From NCBI RefSeq assembly GCF_000597725.1, contig NZ_JFBL01000010.1, positions 45,201-109,200 on the forward strand: a stretch of DNA of 64,000 nucleotides, read 5' to 3'. Positions 1 to 8,031 of this stretch are shown here, in pieces (position 1 is the stretch's first letter; each line of letters starts with the position of its first letter). A model generated the notes under the pieces. It was not told the origin of the DNA, did not search any database, and saw only the letters and a list, made by a program, of their open reading frames with translations. The position numbers and the translations under genes are program-made. The stretch comes from Sulfurospirillum arcachonense DSM 9755 (GTDB lineage: Bacteria > Campylobacterota > Campylobacteria > Campylobacterales > Sulfurospirillaceae).

Positions 1-555
1 AAACAGTGTCTACATGTAAAGGCTATTGACTCTTCTAAGGAGATGCTTGAAGTCTTAAAACAAGATGCTAAAACACTTAATCTTACAAATATAGAAACTT
101 TACATGTAAGTTGGGATGAGTTTACATGTAAAGAGTCTTATGACTATGCACTATGCACTATGTCACCAGCTTTAAGAGATGAAAAAGATTTTATCAAAAT
201 GGACAATTGTGCAACTACAAAAATCTACCTAGGATGGGCAGGAAAACGTGATTCAAATATACTTGATTTACTTTTTAAAGCACATGGACAAATATATACT
301 GCACCAAATGGTTCAAAAAAATTACAAAACTGGTTAGATAAAAATAAAAGATTTTATCATCTTATCCCTTTTGAAGAAACGAAGATAAGTAAAAGAGATC
401 TCAAAAAATCTATAGAAAACTTTCAATGGCACCTAGAAATAAGAGGCATAGTCCCAAATATAAACAAAATAGAAGAAATCCTAAAAAAGCTCTGTGATGA
501 GAATGATAATATAACAGAAACTACAGAAAGTTATTTTAATTTGATTATATGGTAA
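1..555 (+). CDS. SAM-dependent methyltransferase, 3' part (5' end outside window)
   Basis: The frame is open from base 1 to a TAA at 553-555, so the gene starts upstream of the window. The first visible residues (LHVKAIDSSKEMLEVLK) match the end of motif I and motif II of class I SAM methyltransferases, where an acidic residue plus SKEML follows the glycine-rich loop. The rest has the alternating strand/helix pattern of a Rossmann methyltransferase C-terminal half. The substrate cannot be read from sequence. Three TACATGTA copies lie in its first 130 bases. The downstream pseudopilin has its own promoter. Confidence 0.6.
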   Translation, partial: KQCLHVKAIDSSKEMLEVLKQDAKTLNLTNIETLHVSWDEFTCKESYDYALCTMSPALRDEKDFIKMDNCATTKIYLGWAGKRDSNILDLLFKAHGQIYTAPNGSKKLQNWLDKNKRFYHLIPFEETKISKRDLKKSIENFQWHLEIRGIVPNINKIEEILKKLCDENDNITETTESYFNLIIW

Positions 556-580
556 GAAGAGTTATCATGCAAAAATATGG

Positions 581-586
581 TATAAT
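581..586 (+). promoter_or_regulatory. Extended -10 element of pseudopilin gene
   Basis: TATAAT at 581-586 is preceded by TGG, giving an extended -10. The ATG at 593 lies six bases after the hexamer, where transcription would normally start, so the mRNA may be leaderless. Confidence 0.5.
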
Positions 587-592
587 CTTCTT

Positions 593-1186
593 ATGAAAAC
601 ATCAATCCAAAGTAACCTAAAAATGGCATTTACAATGCTTGAACTCGTTTTTGTTATCGTTATCGTTGGTATTTTATCAGTTATGATAGCACCAAGTTTT
701 AACAATAATAATGCAAGAAAAGCTGCTGACCAAATTATAAGCCATATTAGATATACACAACACTTGGCTATGATGGATAATAAATTTGATCCGGCAGTTG
801 GCACATGGTTTCAACAACGATGGTATATAGAATTTGTCCCTGACCCTATTAATGCTGGAAATGACATTTATTCGATTAGGTCTAATGGAAACTATGCAAA
901 CAATATAATTGATCCTACAAAGCGATTAACTGGTGATAGTACAGTAAATCTTCGAACACCTGAATTAGATTTAACTGCTGAATATGGAACCAACCTTAGA
1001 GTTACTACTTGTGGAAGAACACTATCTTTTGATAATATGGGGAGACCATATTTAATTAATCCTAATGCTGCTGCAACTGCATATGTAAATATATTACAAG
1101 TTCCTTGTACCCTTACTTTTAATGATGGTGTAAATGATGCTACGATAGAAATACAACCTGAAACTGGATACGTTAGAATTCAATAA
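593..1186 (+). CDS. Type II/IV pseudopilin with prepilin N-terminal motif
   Basis: A 197-residue protein whose N-terminus carries the prepilin signature: a short charged leader, then AFTMLELVFVIVIVGIL, with the conserved Glu at +5 and a hydrophobic helix of about 20 residues. The residue before the cleavage site is Ala rather than the textbook Gly; this is common in Campylobacterota pseudopilins. The globular part has two Cys (in TTCGRT and VPCTLTF) that could form a disulfide. It is likely processed by a prepilin peptidase and used in a secretion or pilus-like machine. A second in-frame ATG at 623 just before AFTML is possible but has no ribosome-binding site. Confidence 0.75.
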   Translation: MKTSIQSNLKMAFTMLELVFVIVIVGILSVMIAPSFNNNNARKAADQIISHIRYTQHLAMMDNKFDPAVGTWFQQRWYIEFVPDPINAGNDIYSIRSNGNYANNIIDPTKRLTGDSTVNLRTPELDLTAEYGTNLRVTTCGRTLSFDNMGRPYLINPNAAATAYVNILQVPCTLTFNDGVNDATIEIQPETGYVRIQ

Positions 1187-1210
1187 GTTAGTTATTTTCA
1201 GAGTAATTAA

Positions 1211-1625
1211 AGGCACAGCGATAAGCCGAGTTATGTCGTGGGTGATTATTTATCTACTTGTTATTTTACAATAACACTCTAGCGAATGGTAGAATTATGA
1301 GACTGACCAATCCATTCTTGCTGCAGGTTGGGTTTACAAAGCTCTTATGATTACTCAAAAGACTGGTGGGCTCTTACCCCGCCGTTTCACCTTTTCCATC
1401 TCAATACGACATCAAGAGCAAAGCTCTTTATATCTGCGCTAAGCGCTGTACCGCTAAAGCACAAAGATAGTTACCTATCTTCGTAACTTCACAATGGTAG
1501 TCTATTTTCTGTTGCACTTTCCCTTGGGTTACCCCAGCCGTCCGTTAGACGGAACCATGTCTCATTGCAGCCCGGACTTTCCTCTTCGACTTATGTCAAA
1601 GCAATCACCTGCCGTACCTTTAAGG
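1211..1625 (-). ncRNA. rnpB: RNase P RNA (bacterial type A)
   Basis: The minus strand carries the hallmark RNase P conserved blocks: GAGGAAAGTCCGGGCT near the 5' end (complement of 1569-1584), GTGCAACAGAAA and GGGTAACCCAAGGG in the middle, GGTGAAACGGCGGGGTAAG further on, and a 3' segment pairing back to the 5' end. This RNA is the catalytic subunit that removes 5' leaders from precursor tRNAs. It fills the whole gap between the pseudopilin and truD. Ends are estimated to within about 10 bases from the -10 box and the closing helix. Confidence 0.93.
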
Positions 1626-1630
1626 TCGAG

Positions 1631-1636
1631 ATTATA
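1631..1636 (-). promoter_or_regulatory. -10 element for RNase P RNA
   Basis: On the minus strand this reads TGCTATAATC, a perfect TATAAT with an upstream TG (extended -10), about six bases before the likely RNA 5' end. No good -35 is seen; it would lie in the last codons of truD. Confidence 0.6.
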
Positions 1637-1641
1637 GCATA

Positions 1642-2727
1642 TTATTTTAGATTGTGTGTAAGTTCTTCCAATACCACTGTAGCATAAGAGCCTTTTGGTA
1701 AAGAAAAATGCATCTCAAACCAATTTTCTTCATCTATGTACTTGTATTCAACATCTTTCAAAAATGCCCAACCGAATCTACGAGTACCGTCCATCTGCTT
1801 TAAAAATGGCTCAGCTTCGCCATATATCTTCGTATCCATCTCTTGAACAAAACCTTCACTTTGCATACTTCTATGCCCTGGAAGCCATCCTGTTATAGTC
1901 GTATCTTCTTCCTCAAATCTTTTTATTTCTGTTTCCAAGTCTTCAACAATAAAAGGTTTTCCATTTGGATAGTGATGAGCAACATCACCTTCAAACATTT
2001 TTAGAAACTTTTTTTGTTTTTTGAGTGATTTTATTAGTTCTTTAGAAAAACCAAGTGCTTTTGCTGCGTCTTCATCATTGAAAGATTCTAAAATATGCCC
2101 TATTTCAAGACGAGATGATAACCATTCGTTAAAAAGGTAACTTTGATATGCACTGATAAAAAACATCTTCATTTTTCTTTGACGCTCTTTTCTTTTGCCT
2201 TCTAAGATTTCACGTCCTAAAATATAGTTATCTCCATCTCTACCAAATCTTTGATAACCAAAAAAGTTAGGGAAACCCTCTTTTTTCAGAGTTTTAAGTG
2301 CATTTATGAGTTTTTGTCCATCTACTTTATTGACACGCTTCAGTCTTATAAAAAATCTATTGCCTTTTAGATGCCCTACTCTTATTTTGTTGTTATGATA
2401 CGTTTTTGAAAGTATCTTTATCTTGTCATCTTTAAAGTTTTCAAGTTTTGCTTCAAAACTTTTATGAACCGATACATATTGTGTAGTCATGCCGTCTTTA
2501 TCTTTGAGTCCAGCATATCCAAAATCTCTTGTTTTGGCTCCACAGACTTCACTTAAACGTTGTACCATTTGCCACGTGGTTAAGTCTTTTTTTCTTACAT
2601 GTAAGATGAGATGTTCACCTTCACCACTAAATTCATATAGAGGTATTTCATTTACTACAAAATCATTAGCAGTTTTTGTAAAAAGTACGTCAATAGGGGA
2701 ATGGTTTAAAAAAAATAATCGTTTCAT
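1642..2727 (-). CDS. truD: tRNA pseudouridine(13) synthase
   Basis: A 361-residue TruD-family enzyme that isomerises U13 of tRNA-Glu. The catalytic Asp sits in GYAGLKDKDG (Asp about residue 76), and the family motif FGYQRFGRDGDN is near residue 155. Length is normal for the family. The start ATG is preceded by a weak purine-rich stretch. It is transcribed toward rnpB, whose -10 box lies just after the truD stop. The sequence carries one in-frame TACATGTA read as LHV. Confidence 0.93.
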   Translation of the reverse strand: MKRLFFLNHSPIDVLFTKTANDFVVNEIPLYEFSGEGEHLILHVRKKDLTTWQMVQRLSEVCGAKTRDFGYAGLKDKDGMTTQYVSVHKSFEAKLENFKDDKIKILSKTYHNNKIRVGHLKGNRFFIRLKRVNKVDGQKLINALKTLKKEGFPNFFGYQRFGRDGDNYILGREILEGKRKERQRKMKMFFISAYQSYLFNEWLSSRLEIGHILESFNDEDAAKALGFSKELIKSLKKQKKFLKMFEGDVAHHYPNGKPFIVEDLETEIKRFEEEDTTITGWLPGHRSMQSEGFVQEMDTKIYGEAEPFLKQMDGTRRFGWAFLKDVEYKYIDEENWFEMHFSLPKGSYATVVLEELTHNLK

Positions 2728-2856
2728 TGTATTGCTCTTTTAAGTCTAGGATAGTGTGTATTTATTGAAAAAGTTACCAAAACTTAATATAGCTAAAGCC
2801 CTCTTTCTTCATACAATAAGTGACATTATATCTGAGCTGCTTAATAGTTTCCTTAA

Positions 2857-2937
2857 ATGAGCTATCCAATCAATAGAAATCAAACATCTAACGCAGAAGC
2901 TAAGATTATTGATGATATCTTTAAAGTACTTTTATAA
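2857..2937 (+). other. Short open frame in intergenic gap, probably not a gene
   Basis: The stretch 2744-2990 between truD and the tRNA genes holds no recognised gene. A 26-codon frame starts ATGAGCTATCC and ends TAA. Its product has ordinary composition (SYPINRNQTSNAEAKIIDDIF) but there is no ribosome-binding site. It may be a remnant of a decayed gene. Confidence 0.2.
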
Positions 2938-2990
2938 ACTAATTAAAAGTTGTTTTCAAGTTATATAAAATTTATGGAAGTTAAAAATGG

Positions 2991-3065
2991 TGGATGGGGA
3001 TATAGGATTCGAACCTATGAATGCCACGACCAAAACGTGGTGCCTTACCGCTTGGCGAATCCCCA
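2991..3065 (-). tRNA. tRNA-Gln (UUG)
   Basis: The minus strand folds into a full cloverleaf: acceptor TGGGGAT/ATCCCCA, anticodon loop TTTTGGT with anticodon TTG, T loop GGTTCGAATCC, and an encoded CCA at the 3' end. It lies 18 bases downstream of the initiator tRNA and is probably co-transcribed with it. Confidence 0.95.
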
Positions 3066-3083
3066 TCATGATGTTTAAAAAAA

Positions 3084-3160
<77 letters not shown>

Positions 3161-3196
3161 ACATTTAAAAGTATTTCACTGTGTAAGTGAGGTGAA

Positions 3197-3225
3197 ATTA
3201 TAGTCGATTTTTATTTGTTTGTCAA
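3197..3225 (-). promoter_or_regulatory. Consensus sigma-70 promoter of the tRNA-fMet/tRNA-Gln unit
   Basis: Read on the minus strand, TTGACA (3220-3225) and TATAAT (3197-3202) are both perfect and are separated by exactly 17 bases. Transcription would start near 3190, about 30 bases before the tRNA-fMet 5' end. This is far stronger than other promoters here, fitting stable RNA expression. Confidence 0.85.
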
Positions 3226-3236
3226 GGGCTTTTTTG

Positions 3237-3242
3237 TATAAT
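3237..3242 (+). promoter_or_regulatory. -10 element of ribBA
   Basis: TATAAT at 3237-3242 lies about 25 bases before the ribBA ribosome-binding site (AGATAGGAAAAA). It is back to back with the tRNA promoter. No FMN riboswitch is seen in the short leader. Confidence 0.5.
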
Positions 3243-3273
3243 AATTAAAATTTTATACAAAGATAGGAAAAAC

Positions 3274-4293
3274 ATGACAGCTATACAAAGAGTTAAGCAA
3301 GCAATTGAAGATGTAAAACAAGGTAAAATGGTCGTAATGGTCGATGATGAAGACCGTGAAAACGAAGGAGATTTGGTTTATCCTGCTACATTTTCAACAC
3401 CAGAAAAAGTAAATTTTATGGCAACTGAAGCGAAAGGTCTTATATGTGTATCTGTGTCTGATGATATTGCAAAGAGATTAAATCTAACTCCTATGGTAGT
3501 GAAAAATGACTGCCAATTAGAAACAGCTTTTACAGTTTCAGTAGATGCAAGAGTTTGTACTACAGGAATTTCAGCTCATGAAAGAGATATTACAATAAAA
3601 ATATTAGCAGATTGTGCTAGTAGTGCAAATGAGCTAGCACGTCCCGGACATATATTCCCTCTTATAGCCAAAAAAGGTGGGGCACTAGTACGTACAGGTC
3701 ATACAGAAGGTTCAATTGACTTATGCCGTTTAGCAGGTCTTTCAGATTCTGCTGTTATTTGTGAAATCATGAAAGAAGATGGAACAATGGCTAGACGTGA
3801 TGACTTAGATATCTTTTGTGAAAAACATGGTCTTCATATAGTATATATTTCAGATATTGTTGAATATAGAATGCAGCATGAATCTTTAGTAAGAGAAATT
3901 GCGTCAGCAAATACAAACTTTTTAGGTACAGAAGCAAAACGTATAGATATGGTTGATCATGAAGACAATCATCATATCGTATATACTTTTGGCGAAGTGA
4001 AAAAAGAATCTGCTGTTAAATTTCACAATATCATTCCTGATATTGAATTATTTTCTGATAATGAAAAATTTGATGCTATGATTAAAGCTATTTCACATTT
4101 AAAAGAGCATGGCGGAGTATTAATATTTTTAGATGATGAAAATTCTCCAAAAAGAGAAGTAAAAGAGTATGGTATTGGTGCTCAAATACTTAAAAAATTA
4201 GGCGTTGAAAAAATTCAACTTTTAACAACATCAAAAGGTAAAGAGTTTGTTGGGCTAAGTGGATTTGGTCTAGATATAGCTGAAGAATTATAA
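3274..4293 (+). CDS. ribBA: 3,4-dihydroxy-2-butanone 4-phosphate synthase with degenerate GTP cyclohydrolase II-like domain
   Basis: A 339-residue riboflavin-pathway protein. Residues 1-200 are a complete RibB domain (DDEDRENEGD at about 24-33, a GHTEGSIDLCRLAG region) that makes dihydroxybutanone phosphate from ribulose 5-phosphate. Residues 205-339 align with the GTP cyclohydrolase II fold, ending in KLGVEKIQLLT...GFGLDI. I cannot find the three zinc-binding cysteines of active RibA or its GTP-binding Arg cluster. The C-terminal domain is therefore probably non-catalytic, as known for several Campylobacterota RibBA proteins, with RibA encoded elsewhere. A symmetrical terminator follows. Confidence 0.9.
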   Translation: MTAIQRVKQAIEDVKQGKMVVMVDDEDRENEGDLVYPATFSTPEKVNFMATEAKGLICVSVSDDIAKRLNLTPMVVKNDCQLETAFTVSVDARVCTTGISAHERDITIKILADCASSANELARPGHIFPLIAKKGGALVRTGHTEGSIDLCRLAGLSDSAVICEIMKEDGTMARRDDLDIFCEKHGLHIVYISDIVEYRMQHESLVREIASANTNFLGTEAKRIDMVDHEDNHHIVYTFGEVKKESAVKFHNIIPDIELFSDNEKFDAMIKAISHLKEHGGVLIFLDDENSPKREVKEYGIGAQILKKLGVEKIQLLTTSKGKEFVGLSGFGLDIAEEL

Positions 4294-4295
4294 TA

Positions 4296-4319
4296 AAAAG
4301 CCTCTTGAGAGGCTTTTTA
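4296..4319. terminator. Bidirectional terminator between ribBA and the convergent gene
   Basis: The inverted repeat AAAAGCCTCT/AGAGGCTTTT with a tiny loop is flanked by A- and T-runs on both sides, so it can stop transcription from ribBA (+) and from the minus-strand gene ending at 4323. Confidence 0.75.
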
Positions 4320-4322
4320 ATT

Positions 4323-4751
4323 TTAAAACTCTTTTGGTACGCTACAGTCTAACTCTTCTTGTTTTTTTGCAAGTTCAATAATATCTTTTTGAGTTAGATT
4401 CCCTAGCAAACATATTGCACCTAACTTCATGCACCAAACTCTTAATGTTTCTAACTCTTTTTCTTCTTGTTTTAATTGAGATGAAACACTCCAAGAGCGT
4501 ATACTTTTTATCTCTTTATAACCAAGTAAATCTGTAATTTCTCTATCTTGTATTTTATTTTCTACTACTGAAAGAATCTGCTCTTCATTTAAACCTGATT
4601 GGTTTACTCTATATCCAAGTATCAGTGCTTTTGCACGTTCTGGATACTTTGTTTTGATTTTATCAAAGCTATTGCCATAATACTTCAATGCTGGGATAAT
4701 ATCTTTTGTTTTATATATTTTTTCTATTTCCATATGATTTGGTTTTATCAT
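4323..4751 (-). CDS. Hypothetical protein
   Basis: A 142-residue soluble, mostly helical, Lys/Glu-rich protein that I do not recognise. There is no signal peptide or membrane segment. A central heptad-like stretch (SSQLKQEEKELETLRVW, about residues 92-108) suggests a short coiled coil, and three Cys are scattered near the C-terminus. The start ATG has AGGA seven bases upstream. It lies 8 bases downstream of ogt on the same strand, so the two are probably co-transcribed. No function can be assigned. Confidence 0.6.
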   Translation of the reverse strand: MIKPNHMEIEKIYKTKDIIPALKYYGNSFDKIKTKYPERAKALILGYRVNQSGLNEEQILSVVENKIQDREITDLLGYKEIKSIRSWSVSSQLKQEEKELETLRVWCMKLGAICLLGNLTQKDIIELAKKQEELDCSVPKEF

Positions 4752-4759
4752 TAATTTTC

Positions 4760-5221
4760 CTATTTTTTATTCTCATGTTTTAACAACCACTCTTTATTAT
4801 CAAGTCCACTAGCATATCCTACAAGTTTACCACTGCTTCCTATGACTCTATGACAAGGAATTATGATACCTATAGGGTTTTTATTATTTGCACCACCAAC
4901 TGCTCTTACAGCTTTTGGATTACCTATAATTGTAGCAATATCTTTATAACTTCTTGTTTCACCATAAGGTATATTTTGCAAAGCTTTCCAAACATTTTGC
5001 TGAAATTCAGTACCTTTTGTAAACTCAATAGGTATATCAAAACTTTTTAGCTTTCCACTAAAATACCTATCCAACTGTTCTTTACATGTAGAGAGAATTT
5101 TAGAAATTTGTTTTGGATTTTCCTCTGCATATTGCACGAAACTAAGCCCTTCTAAAGAAGATTCCGAACAGCATAATTTCAAGATACCAATAGGTGAATT
5201 ATAGTAGTATGTTGTTTTCAT
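4760..5221 (-). CDS. ogt: Methylated-DNA--[protein]-cysteine S-methyltransferase
   Basis: A 153-residue suicide repair protein that takes the alkyl group from O6-alkylguanine. The acceptor Cys is in IPCHRVIG (about Cys123). The helix-turn-helix segment and Arg finger lie around FQQNVWKALQNIPYGETRSYKDI, the arginine being in NPKAVRAVG. The compact single-domain form lacks an Ada regulatory domain. It is first in a two-gene leftward unit with the hypothetical protein at 4323-4751. Confidence 0.92.
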   Translation of the reverse strand: MKTTYYYNSPIGILKLCCSESSLEGLSFVQYAEENPKQISKILSTCKEQLDRYFSGKLKSFDIPIEFTKGTEFQQNVWKALQNIPYGETRSYKDIATIIGNPKAVRAVGGANNKNPIGIIIPCHRVIGSSGKLVGYASGLDNKEWLLKHENKK

Positions 5222-5261
5222 ACGGTATTATACCGTTATTTCTTTACATGTAAGGATTTCT

Positions 5262-5633
5262 ATGAAAATTAGAGTTTATTATGATGATACAGATGCCGGT
5301 GGTATTGTATATCATGCAAATTATTTAAAGTTTTGTGAACGAGCTAGAAGTGAGCTTTTTTTTCAAAGAGGCATGTCTCCTACTCAAAACAATGCTCATT
5401 TTGTAGTCAAACATATAGAAGCTGATTTTATTCGTTCTGCTAAACTTGGTGATATGTTAGAAGTAAAACATAAAATACTAGATTTAAAAAATGCATCTTT
5501 AACCCTTATACAAAGTGTATGGTTAGATGATATAAAACTTTTCGAGATGACTTCTATATTAGCTTATGTAAAAGAAGGTCGACCTATTAGAATAGATCCA
5601 AAATCAAAAGAGTTTTTTCTAAGTATTTTTTAG
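5262..5633 (+). CDS. ybgC: YbgC-family acyl-CoA thioesterase
   Basis: A 123-residue single hot-dog-fold domain. The N-terminal signature YYDDTDAGGIVYHANYLKF contains the catalytic Asp of the 4-hydroxybenzoyl-CoA thioesterase/YbgC family, followed by the helix FCERARSELF. In other proteobacteria YbgC hydrolyses acyl-CoA and sits with the Tol-Pal genes; here it stands alone. A TACATGTA palindrome lies just before the AGGA ribosome-binding site. Its 3' end overlaps the convergent gene at 5630 by 4 bases. Confidence 0.88.
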   Translation: MKIRVYYDDTDAGGIVYHANYLKFCERARSELFFQRGMSPTQNNAHFVVKHIEADFIRSAKLGDMLEVKHKILDLKNASLTLIQSVWLDDIKLFEMTSILAYVKEGRPIRIDPKSKEFFLSIF

Positions 5634-6820
5634 AATAGCTCTTTTTCAAATTTATATCTTTTTGGTCTTATAATTGAAACTTTATATTCTACTTGATTGT
5701 CTACTACATTTTCGCTAAAGTTTTTTGCAGCTGTTGGAACAAAATAGTGTGTATAAAAATAATCAATTCCTATAGAAGTTGAGTAATTAACCCAATCATA
5801 AACAATGTCATGTCCAAAAAGAGAGTTTAGCTCTTCCATACCAACAGTAGTTTTTCCTATAGAATTTGCAATATAAAACTTGTCTCTATCTGCATACTGC
5901 GTGAGTGTTAAAAGCATAGGATTATAATTTATTTGTGTTGAGAGTATAGCGTATGGTTTTATTTTATAAACTCTTAATTGAGAAGATATAAGACTTGTTT
6001 TCACAAGCGGTGTATTCATGAAAATTGAACTTCCAGCTAATTTTCTATTGTGTCTTAACAATCTTTTAAAACTAACTCTCGAATCATTTATACTTTTATT
6101 ATAAATTATTTGTGGGCTCTTTTCTATAAGAAAAGTATTTAAAGACTTGCTCAAGCCACTTCCATCTGAGAAATAAGCAATTTTACTATTTGTATAACCC
6201 AATAACGTATCTATTTGTTTTGCATAATCAATCCCACCAAATAGTATATTTGGATTACTTTCTTCTATATTTTTCTTATGCACTGTAGGAATGTAAACTA
6301 TTAAACCATTCGCATTTTGGTTAATTATCTTCGCGCCACTATTTGTAACAGGAGCAACTACATAAGTAAATTTCTCTTTTTTTATATCTTCAAGTGCTTT
6401 TAAAATGGACTCTTCTTTTTCATCAATACTATTAAATACTTTTACTTCAAAATTATTTTGTTTTGAAACAAGATATGCTATTACCGAATTAACTGTAGTA
6501 GATGCGTACCTTCTTATACTTCTTTGAGGAACAAGTAAAGCAACTCGAATAGAGAATTTCTCATCTTCAAAAATTCTAAAAATTCTTTGATAGTATTCAA
6601 ATTCACTTTGCATAGAATAAAGTTCATCCATAGAACTATTATAATAACTTAAAAAAGAGAATATTTGTCCATCTTCTAAAAGTTTATCCATACAATCCAT
6701 ATTACATGTATCAATATTCAAATTTATAAATACACTTTTAGGTGGTGGTATATGCGACACTTTATCACTCTTAGCAAACATTAATGAAATAGAAATAAAA
6801 AAAATAAATAATATTTTCAT
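5630..6820 (-). CDS. Secreted periplasmic-binding-like protein of unknown role
   Basis: A 396-residue protein with an N-terminal signal peptide (MKILFIFFISISLMFA). The mature part alternates strands and helices in the style of type I periplasmic-binding folds (ALLVPQ near 95, KVFNSIDEKEESILKALE, YVVAPVTNSGA, IVYIPTVHKK, ILFGGIDYAKQI). This resembles the LpoA/LppC and branched-chain-ligand-binding group, but no lipobox is present. Two Cys near residue 39-43 could pair. It overlaps the stop of the uracil-DNA glycosylase gene (ATGA), so it is translationally coupled to it. Fold is inferred; function unknown. Confidence 0.5.
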   Translation of the reverse strand: MKILFIFFISISLMFAKSDKVSHIPPPKSVFINLNIDTCNMDCMDKLLEDGQIFSFLSYYNSSMDELYSMQSEFEYYQRIFRIFEDEKFSIRVALLVPQRSIRRYASTTVNSVIAYLVSKQNNFEVKVFNSIDEKEESILKALEDIKKEKFTYVVAPVTNSGAKIINQNANGLIVYIPTVHKKNIEESNPNILFGGIDYAKQIDTLLGYTNSKIAYFSDGSGLSKSLNTFLIEKSPQIIYNKSINDSRVSFKRLLRHNRKLAGSSIFMNTPLVKTSLISSQLRVYKIKPYAILSTQINYNPMLLTLTQYADRDKFYIANSIGKTTVGMEELNSLFGHDIVYDWVNYSTSIGIDYFYTHYFVPTAAKNFSENVVDNQVEYKVSIIRPKRYKFEKELF

Positions 6821-7482
6821 AATAGACTTTTAACCTTTAACATATCTTGAAAAACTTCTTTTTTAGATGATGGATTTCTTAATAAAAAATTTGGGTGATA
6901 CGTAGGGATCAACTTAGCATTACCAAGTTCTAAAACTTCCCCTCTTATCTTAGAGATTTCAGTTTCATACTCGCCTGTTAAGTGATGAAAACTTGTAGAC
7001 CCAAGAGCAACTATAATACTAGGATTTACTTTTTCTACTTGTTGCATTAAATATGGTTTACAAGCACTCACTTCTTCCATCGTTGGAACTCTATTTCCAG
7101 GAGGTCTACACTTTACAATATTTGCTATGTAAACATCTTCTCTTTTTAATCTCAAAACATTTTCTATTATATTTGTTAGAACTGTACCTGAACGACCTAC
7201 AAATACTTTTCCATCTTCATCTTCACTAGCACCTGGTGCTTCACCTATAAACATAAGTTTTGCATTTTCATCGCCTTCACCAAATACAACATTTTTTCTT
7301 GTTTTACTTAAATTACACAAATGACAAGACATTACAGACTCTTTTAATTGTCCAATTTCTTTGGGTAACATAGAGCTAGTATCTTTACTTCCTACAGGCT
7401 TATACTCTTTAAAGTATTCAAATCCCATAGCTCTATATTGATATAATATTTTTAAAAGTCTTGCTTTTTCTATTTGTGTCAT
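6817..7482 (-). CDS. Family 4 uracil-DNA glycosylase (Fe-S)
   Basis: A 221-residue uracil-DNA glycosylase of the Fe-S superfamily. The Fe-S ligand candidates are CHLC (about 54-57) and the downstream Cys in VKCRPPGNR and VSACKPYL. Active-site motif A is GEAPGASEDEDGKVFVG, and motif B is the C-terminal YHPNFLLRNPS. It removes uracil from DNA ahead of base-excision repair. The N-terminal 40 residues (QYRAMGFEYFKEYKP) are a Campylobacterota-style extension. The stop overlaps the next gene by ATGA. Confidence 0.9.
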   Translation of the reverse strand: MTQIEKARLLKILYQYRAMGFEYFKEYKPVGSKDTSSMLPKEIGQLKESVMSCHLCNLSKTRKNVVFGEGDENAKLMFIGEAPGASEDEDGKVFVGRSGTVLTNIIENVLRLKREDVYIANIVKCRPPGNRVPTMEEVSACKPYLMQQVEKVNPSIIVALGSTSFHHLTGEYETEISKIRGEVLELGNAKLIPTYHPNFLLRNPSSKKEVFQDMLKVKSLL

Positions 7483-7534
7483 GAAAAGAATAGTATCTAA
7501 TGAGGTGTTAAAAAGAGATAAATTGGAGAGAGTG

Positions 7535-7557
7535 AAGCCTCTATAAAAAAGAGGCTT
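7535..7557. terminator. Possible terminator hairpin
   Basis: AAGCCTCT/AGAGGCTT arms flank a seven-base A/T loop, just after the superoxide reductase stop. The stem is good but the minus-strand side lacks a clear T-tract, so activity is uncertain. Confidence 0.4.
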
Positions 7558-7567
7558 ATTAAAATAA

Positions 7568-7957
7568 TTATTCTACTGTTACAGCAACAGGATCACTTTC
7601 CCAAACTCCATGTTTTGTACAGTAAGATTGTGCTACTAGTTTTAGTTTTTTTGTCGTTGGAACAATATTAAAAACTACTTCAGCTTGTCCTTTTGCATCT
7701 TGTCCACCAAGTGTTCCTGGTACAAAATCAGCACGACCCAATAATGTTTCTCCATTATATAATGCAACATTCGCTATAAAATGATCAAAATCATCTGGAT
7801 GAGAATACTCGTTTCCTACTTTTACTGTTACAGCAAACTTTTCTCCACTTTTTGCACTATCAGCACAGGCGATAAATGGAGAATGTCTATCTATGTAATC
7901 TTTTTTAGCTTCTCTTTCTACTGTATCTATATCAACGTAACGATTAATTTTTGGCAT
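7568..7957 (-). CDS. sorA: Superoxide reductase (neelaredoxin type)
   Basis: A 129-residue single-domain superoxide reductase that reduces superoxide to peroxide without making oxygen. The Fe(His)4Cys site is visible: His25 (RHSPFI), His53 and His59 (SHPDDFDHFIAN), Cys113 and His116 (SYCTKHGVW). The usual Glu-Lys-His loop reads Asp-Arg-His here. There is no desulforedoxin domain at the N-terminus. It is a single gene with an AAGGAAAA ribosome-binding site, followed by a hairpin. Confidence 0.88.
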   Translation of the reverse strand: MPKINRYVDIDTVEREAKKDYIDRHSPFIACADSAKSGEKFAVTVKVGNEYSHPDDFDHFIANVALYNGETLLGRADFVPGTLGGQDAKGQAEVVFNIVPTTKKLKLVAQSYCTKHGVWESDPVAVTVE

Positions 7958-8031
7958 ATTTTTTCCTTAACTTAAAATTTTTATAAAGAATTATATTCTA
8001 AAAAGGATTAAATTTGTCTTATTTAATCCAA

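Noticed and set aside
593..804. Long minus-strand frame opposite the pseudopilin
   Set aside because: It is the complement of the hydrophobic prepilin helix and has no ribosome-binding site.
1187..1641. Apparent 455-base gap without genes
   Set aside because: It is filled by RNase P RNA on the minus strand.
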